Source of the DNA: SZUA-309 sp965233675
Lineage (GTDB): Bacteria > Pseudomonadota > Gammaproteobacteria > Pseudomonadales > Azotimanducaceae
Direction: 5' to 3'
Assembly: GCA_965233675.1 (NCBI GenBank)
Contig: OZ247498.1
Coordinates: 3,162,001-3,226,000 of the forward strand
Length of the DNA: 64,000 nt
This document shows, piece after piece, positions 62,257 to 64,000 of this stretch; the first letter of the stretch is position 1; every line of letters begins with the position of its first letter. The notes under the pieces were generated by a model. It searched no databases, was not told the origin of the DNA, and saw nothing but the letters and a program-made list of their open reading frames with translations. A program made the translations under genes and the position numbers.

Positions 62257-63948
62257 ATGAGCGAAGTCGCCCCTTCCGAAGATTCCTTTACCAGCGCGGC
62301 TGGCAGACAGCTGGTCATCTTCGCGGTGCTGGCATTCAGTGGCATCGCGGCACTGATGATGGTGCTGTCCTGGGCCTCCTCACTGACAGGCGCCGCCTCC
62401 GGCGGCAACGACGCGGTGGACGTGGCGTCGAATACCATCACCGTATTCCTCAGAGAAGAACCGCCGCAGCTGAACAGCTCCCTGTCCACCGATCAGGTCA
62501 GCGGCAGCGTTCTCGGCCATGTCATCGAGGGCCTGCTCCGCTACGACGAGCACAACCGCCTGACGCCCGCCGTCGCAGAACGCTGGGAACTGCGCGAACA
62601 CGGTGCCACGTTCTGGTTGCGGGAGAATGCCCGGTGGTCAGACGGCGAGCCGGTGACCGCCCACGATTTCGTATTCGGCTGGCAGACGGGGCTCGATCCG
62701 GCGAATGCCTCCGAGTACGCCTTTATTCTCTACGCGATTAAAAACGGCGAAGCCATCAACAAAGGCGAGATGCCACTCGAATCACTGGGCGTACGCGCCG
62801 TCGACGATCGCACCCTGGAAGTGGAATTCGAACGCCCCCTCGCCTACTTCGATAAGCTCGTGGCCTTCTCCACCTATGCCCCGATCCGCGAAGACTTCTA
62901 CCGGGCCACCAACGGTGCCTATGGCGCTGATGCGGACAAGATCCTCTACAACGGCCCGTTCGTGATCAGCCGCTGGGTGCACGGCGCCTCGCTGCGGATG
63001 GACAGGAACCCGCTCTACTGGGACCAGGACCGGGCCAAAGTAGACACCATCGACTTCGCCTACATCACCTCCGACGCCAATGCCACGCTCAACCTCTTCA
63101 AGGACAACAAAATAGCCTACGCATCGCTGCAGGCCGAAAATCTCAACAACGCCATGGAGCAGCGCTGGCAGATCAACCGGTTCATGGATGGATCGGTGTT
63201 CTATATCGAATTCAACCATCGTGAAGGCCGGATAACGGCGAATCACAATTTCCGCAAAGCCCTGCAACTCGCAACGGATTCCGCGGAACTGGTCTACAAG
63301 GTGACCAAACTACCCGGATACCTGCCCGGTGAATCTCTCTTCCCGGTGTGGCTGAAAGGTGTGGACGGCTTTCTGCGCGAAGAGTATCCGGCCAACTACC
63401 CCGCTATGGATCTGGCGCAGGCGCGCCGGCACCTTGATCAGGCGAAGCAGGAACTGGGTTTAGACGAGTTTCCGCCGCTGGTGCTGCTGTCAGGAGACAA
63501 TCCGATTTCCAGTATTCAGTCCGAGTACTACCAGCAGGTGTTCAGAAAGCACCTCGGGCTCGATCTGAAGATCGACAAACAGATCTTCAAGCAGCGCCTG
63601 GCGAAGATGCTCTCCGGAGATTTCGACATGGTGCTCGCGGGCTGGGGACCGGACTACGACGATCCACTGACGTTCGGCGATCTGTTCGCATCCTGGAACC
63701 TGAACAATCGGGGCAACTACAGAAATCCGGAACTGGATAAGTGGGTGCGGGTCGCCCAGAACGAGCAGGATACGAAAACCCGAATGGACGCCTTCGGCGA
63801 AATCCAGCGGATCATCATCGATGATGCGGTCATCCTGCCCGGCTACGAGCGGGGAATTACCTACGTGACCCATCCGCAGATGAAGGGCATGGTTCGCCGC
63901 GCCGTGGGGCCGGACCCCGACTTCTCCAACGTCTGGATCGAGGAGTAG
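62257..63948 (+). CDS. peptide ABC transporter substrate-binding protein
   Basis: A 563-residue OppA-like protein. It has an N-terminal membrane helix (RQLVIFAVLAFSGIAALMMVLSW) with no lipobox, so it may stay membrane-anchored. Family blocks: RYDEHNRLTPAVAERWEL, FWLRENARWSDGEPVTAHDFVFGWQ, and FDMVLAGWGPDYDDPLTF. Binds peptides in the periplasm. A permease gene follows. Confidence 0.93.
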   Translation: MSEVAPSEDSFTSAAGRQLVIFAVLAFSGIAALMMVLSWASSLTGAASGGNDAVDVASNTITVFLREEPPQLNSSLSTDQVSGSVLGHVIEGLLRYDEHNRLTPAVAERWELREHGATFWLRENARWSDGEPVTAHDFVFGWQTGLDPANASEYAFILYAIKNGEAINKGEMPLESLGVRAVDDRTLEVEFERPLAYFDKLVAFSTYAPIREDFYRATNGAYGADADKILYNGPFVISRWVHGASLRMDRNPLYWDQDRAKVDTIDFAYITSDANATLNLFKDNKIAYASLQAENLNNAMEQRWQINRFMDGSVFYIEFNHREGRITANHNFRKALQLATDSAELVYKVTKLPGYLPGESLFPVWLKGVDGFLREEYPANYPAMDLAQARRHLDQAKQELGLDEFPPLVLLSGDNPISSIQSEYYQQVFRKHLGLDLKIDKQIFKQRLAKMLSGDFDMVLAGWGPDYDDPLTFGDLFASWNLNNRGNYRNPELDKWVRVAQNEQDTKTRMDAFGEIQRIIIDDAVILPGYERGITYVTHPQMKGMVRRAVGPDPDFSNVWIEE

Positions 63949-63970
63949 GCCCTTACCCGGGCGAAGCACT

Positions 63971-64000
63971 ATGTGGCAATACACGCTGAAACGGCTCATC
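63971..64000 (+). CDS. peptide ABC transporter permease, N-terminus only
   Basis: ATG at 63971 starts MWQYTLKRLI, the usual beginning of OppB/DppB-type permeases, 22 bases after the substrate-binding protein's stop. The rest lies beyond the window. Confidence 0.75.
   Translation, partial: MWQYTLKRLI

Overview
The window is about 62% G+C, densely packed, and reads as chromosomal DNA of an aerobic gammaproteobacterium, probably marine or soil-living. The clearest pointers are MnmH, an OxyR with both redox cysteines at the E. coli positions (C199, C208), a cytochrome c5-type protein, TesB, and a run of catabolic enzymes (CYP153-like P450, Rieske oxygenase, LLM oxidoreductase, SMP-30, nitrile hydratase, many amidohydrolases). 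I cannot name a genus. No tRNA, rRNA, CRISPR array, insertion sequence or prophage was seen.

Left part (1-28,400): the mnmH 3' part faces a six-gene minus-strand operon (LysR, alpha/beta hydrolase, GH78-like protein, cobalt-type nitrile hydratase beta and alpha, accessory protein). Next come a repeat-bearing membrane protein, a Rieske oxygenase with reversed domain order divergent from a CYP153-like P450, a patatin lipase, a DUF4188 protein, a TetR regulator, a type-2-like ileS, an SMP-30 protein, an LLM oxidoreductase, a CMD-family protein, a small DUF6316-like protein, an MFS transporter, a second hydrolase and idi. A vWA lipoprotein, ECF sigma factor and anti-sigma-like protein form an operon, followed by convergent EamA and MATE transporters.

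Middle part (28,400-47,400): a peroxide-stress block (rubrerythrin with a near-ideal OxyR site, an Fe-S CCG protein, DUF3501, and oxyR itself), an alcohol dehydrogenase, an RluA-family enzyme, an LRAT-like protein, a MarR/membrane-protein pair, a P-loop kinase-like protein, and a TetR-headed operon ending in two amidohydrolases. Then a methionine-cycle block (aminotransferase, ArsR-methyltransferase fusion resembling SahR, ahcY) whose last intergenic gap holds three mutually exclusive RNA segments covering the next gene's ribosome binding site.

Right part (47,400-64,000): a three-gene operon of unknowns with a trypsin-like protein, tesB, a response regulator lacking the phospho-acceptor aspartate, two overlapping DUF4397 lipoprotein genes, three tandem amidohydrolases, a MoxR/CoxE-type pair, and the start of an oligopeptide ABC transporter.

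Most striking patterns: (1) exported amidohydrolases twice occur as a 4-bp-overlapping pair of one metal-binding-competent and one metal-ligand-less paralogue; (2) the nitrile hydratase operon with a motif-less GH78 protein; (3) the permuted Rieske oxygenase; (4) the RNA switch candidate after ahcY; (5) short six-unit tandem repeats of 12 or 15 bp in several unrelated genes.
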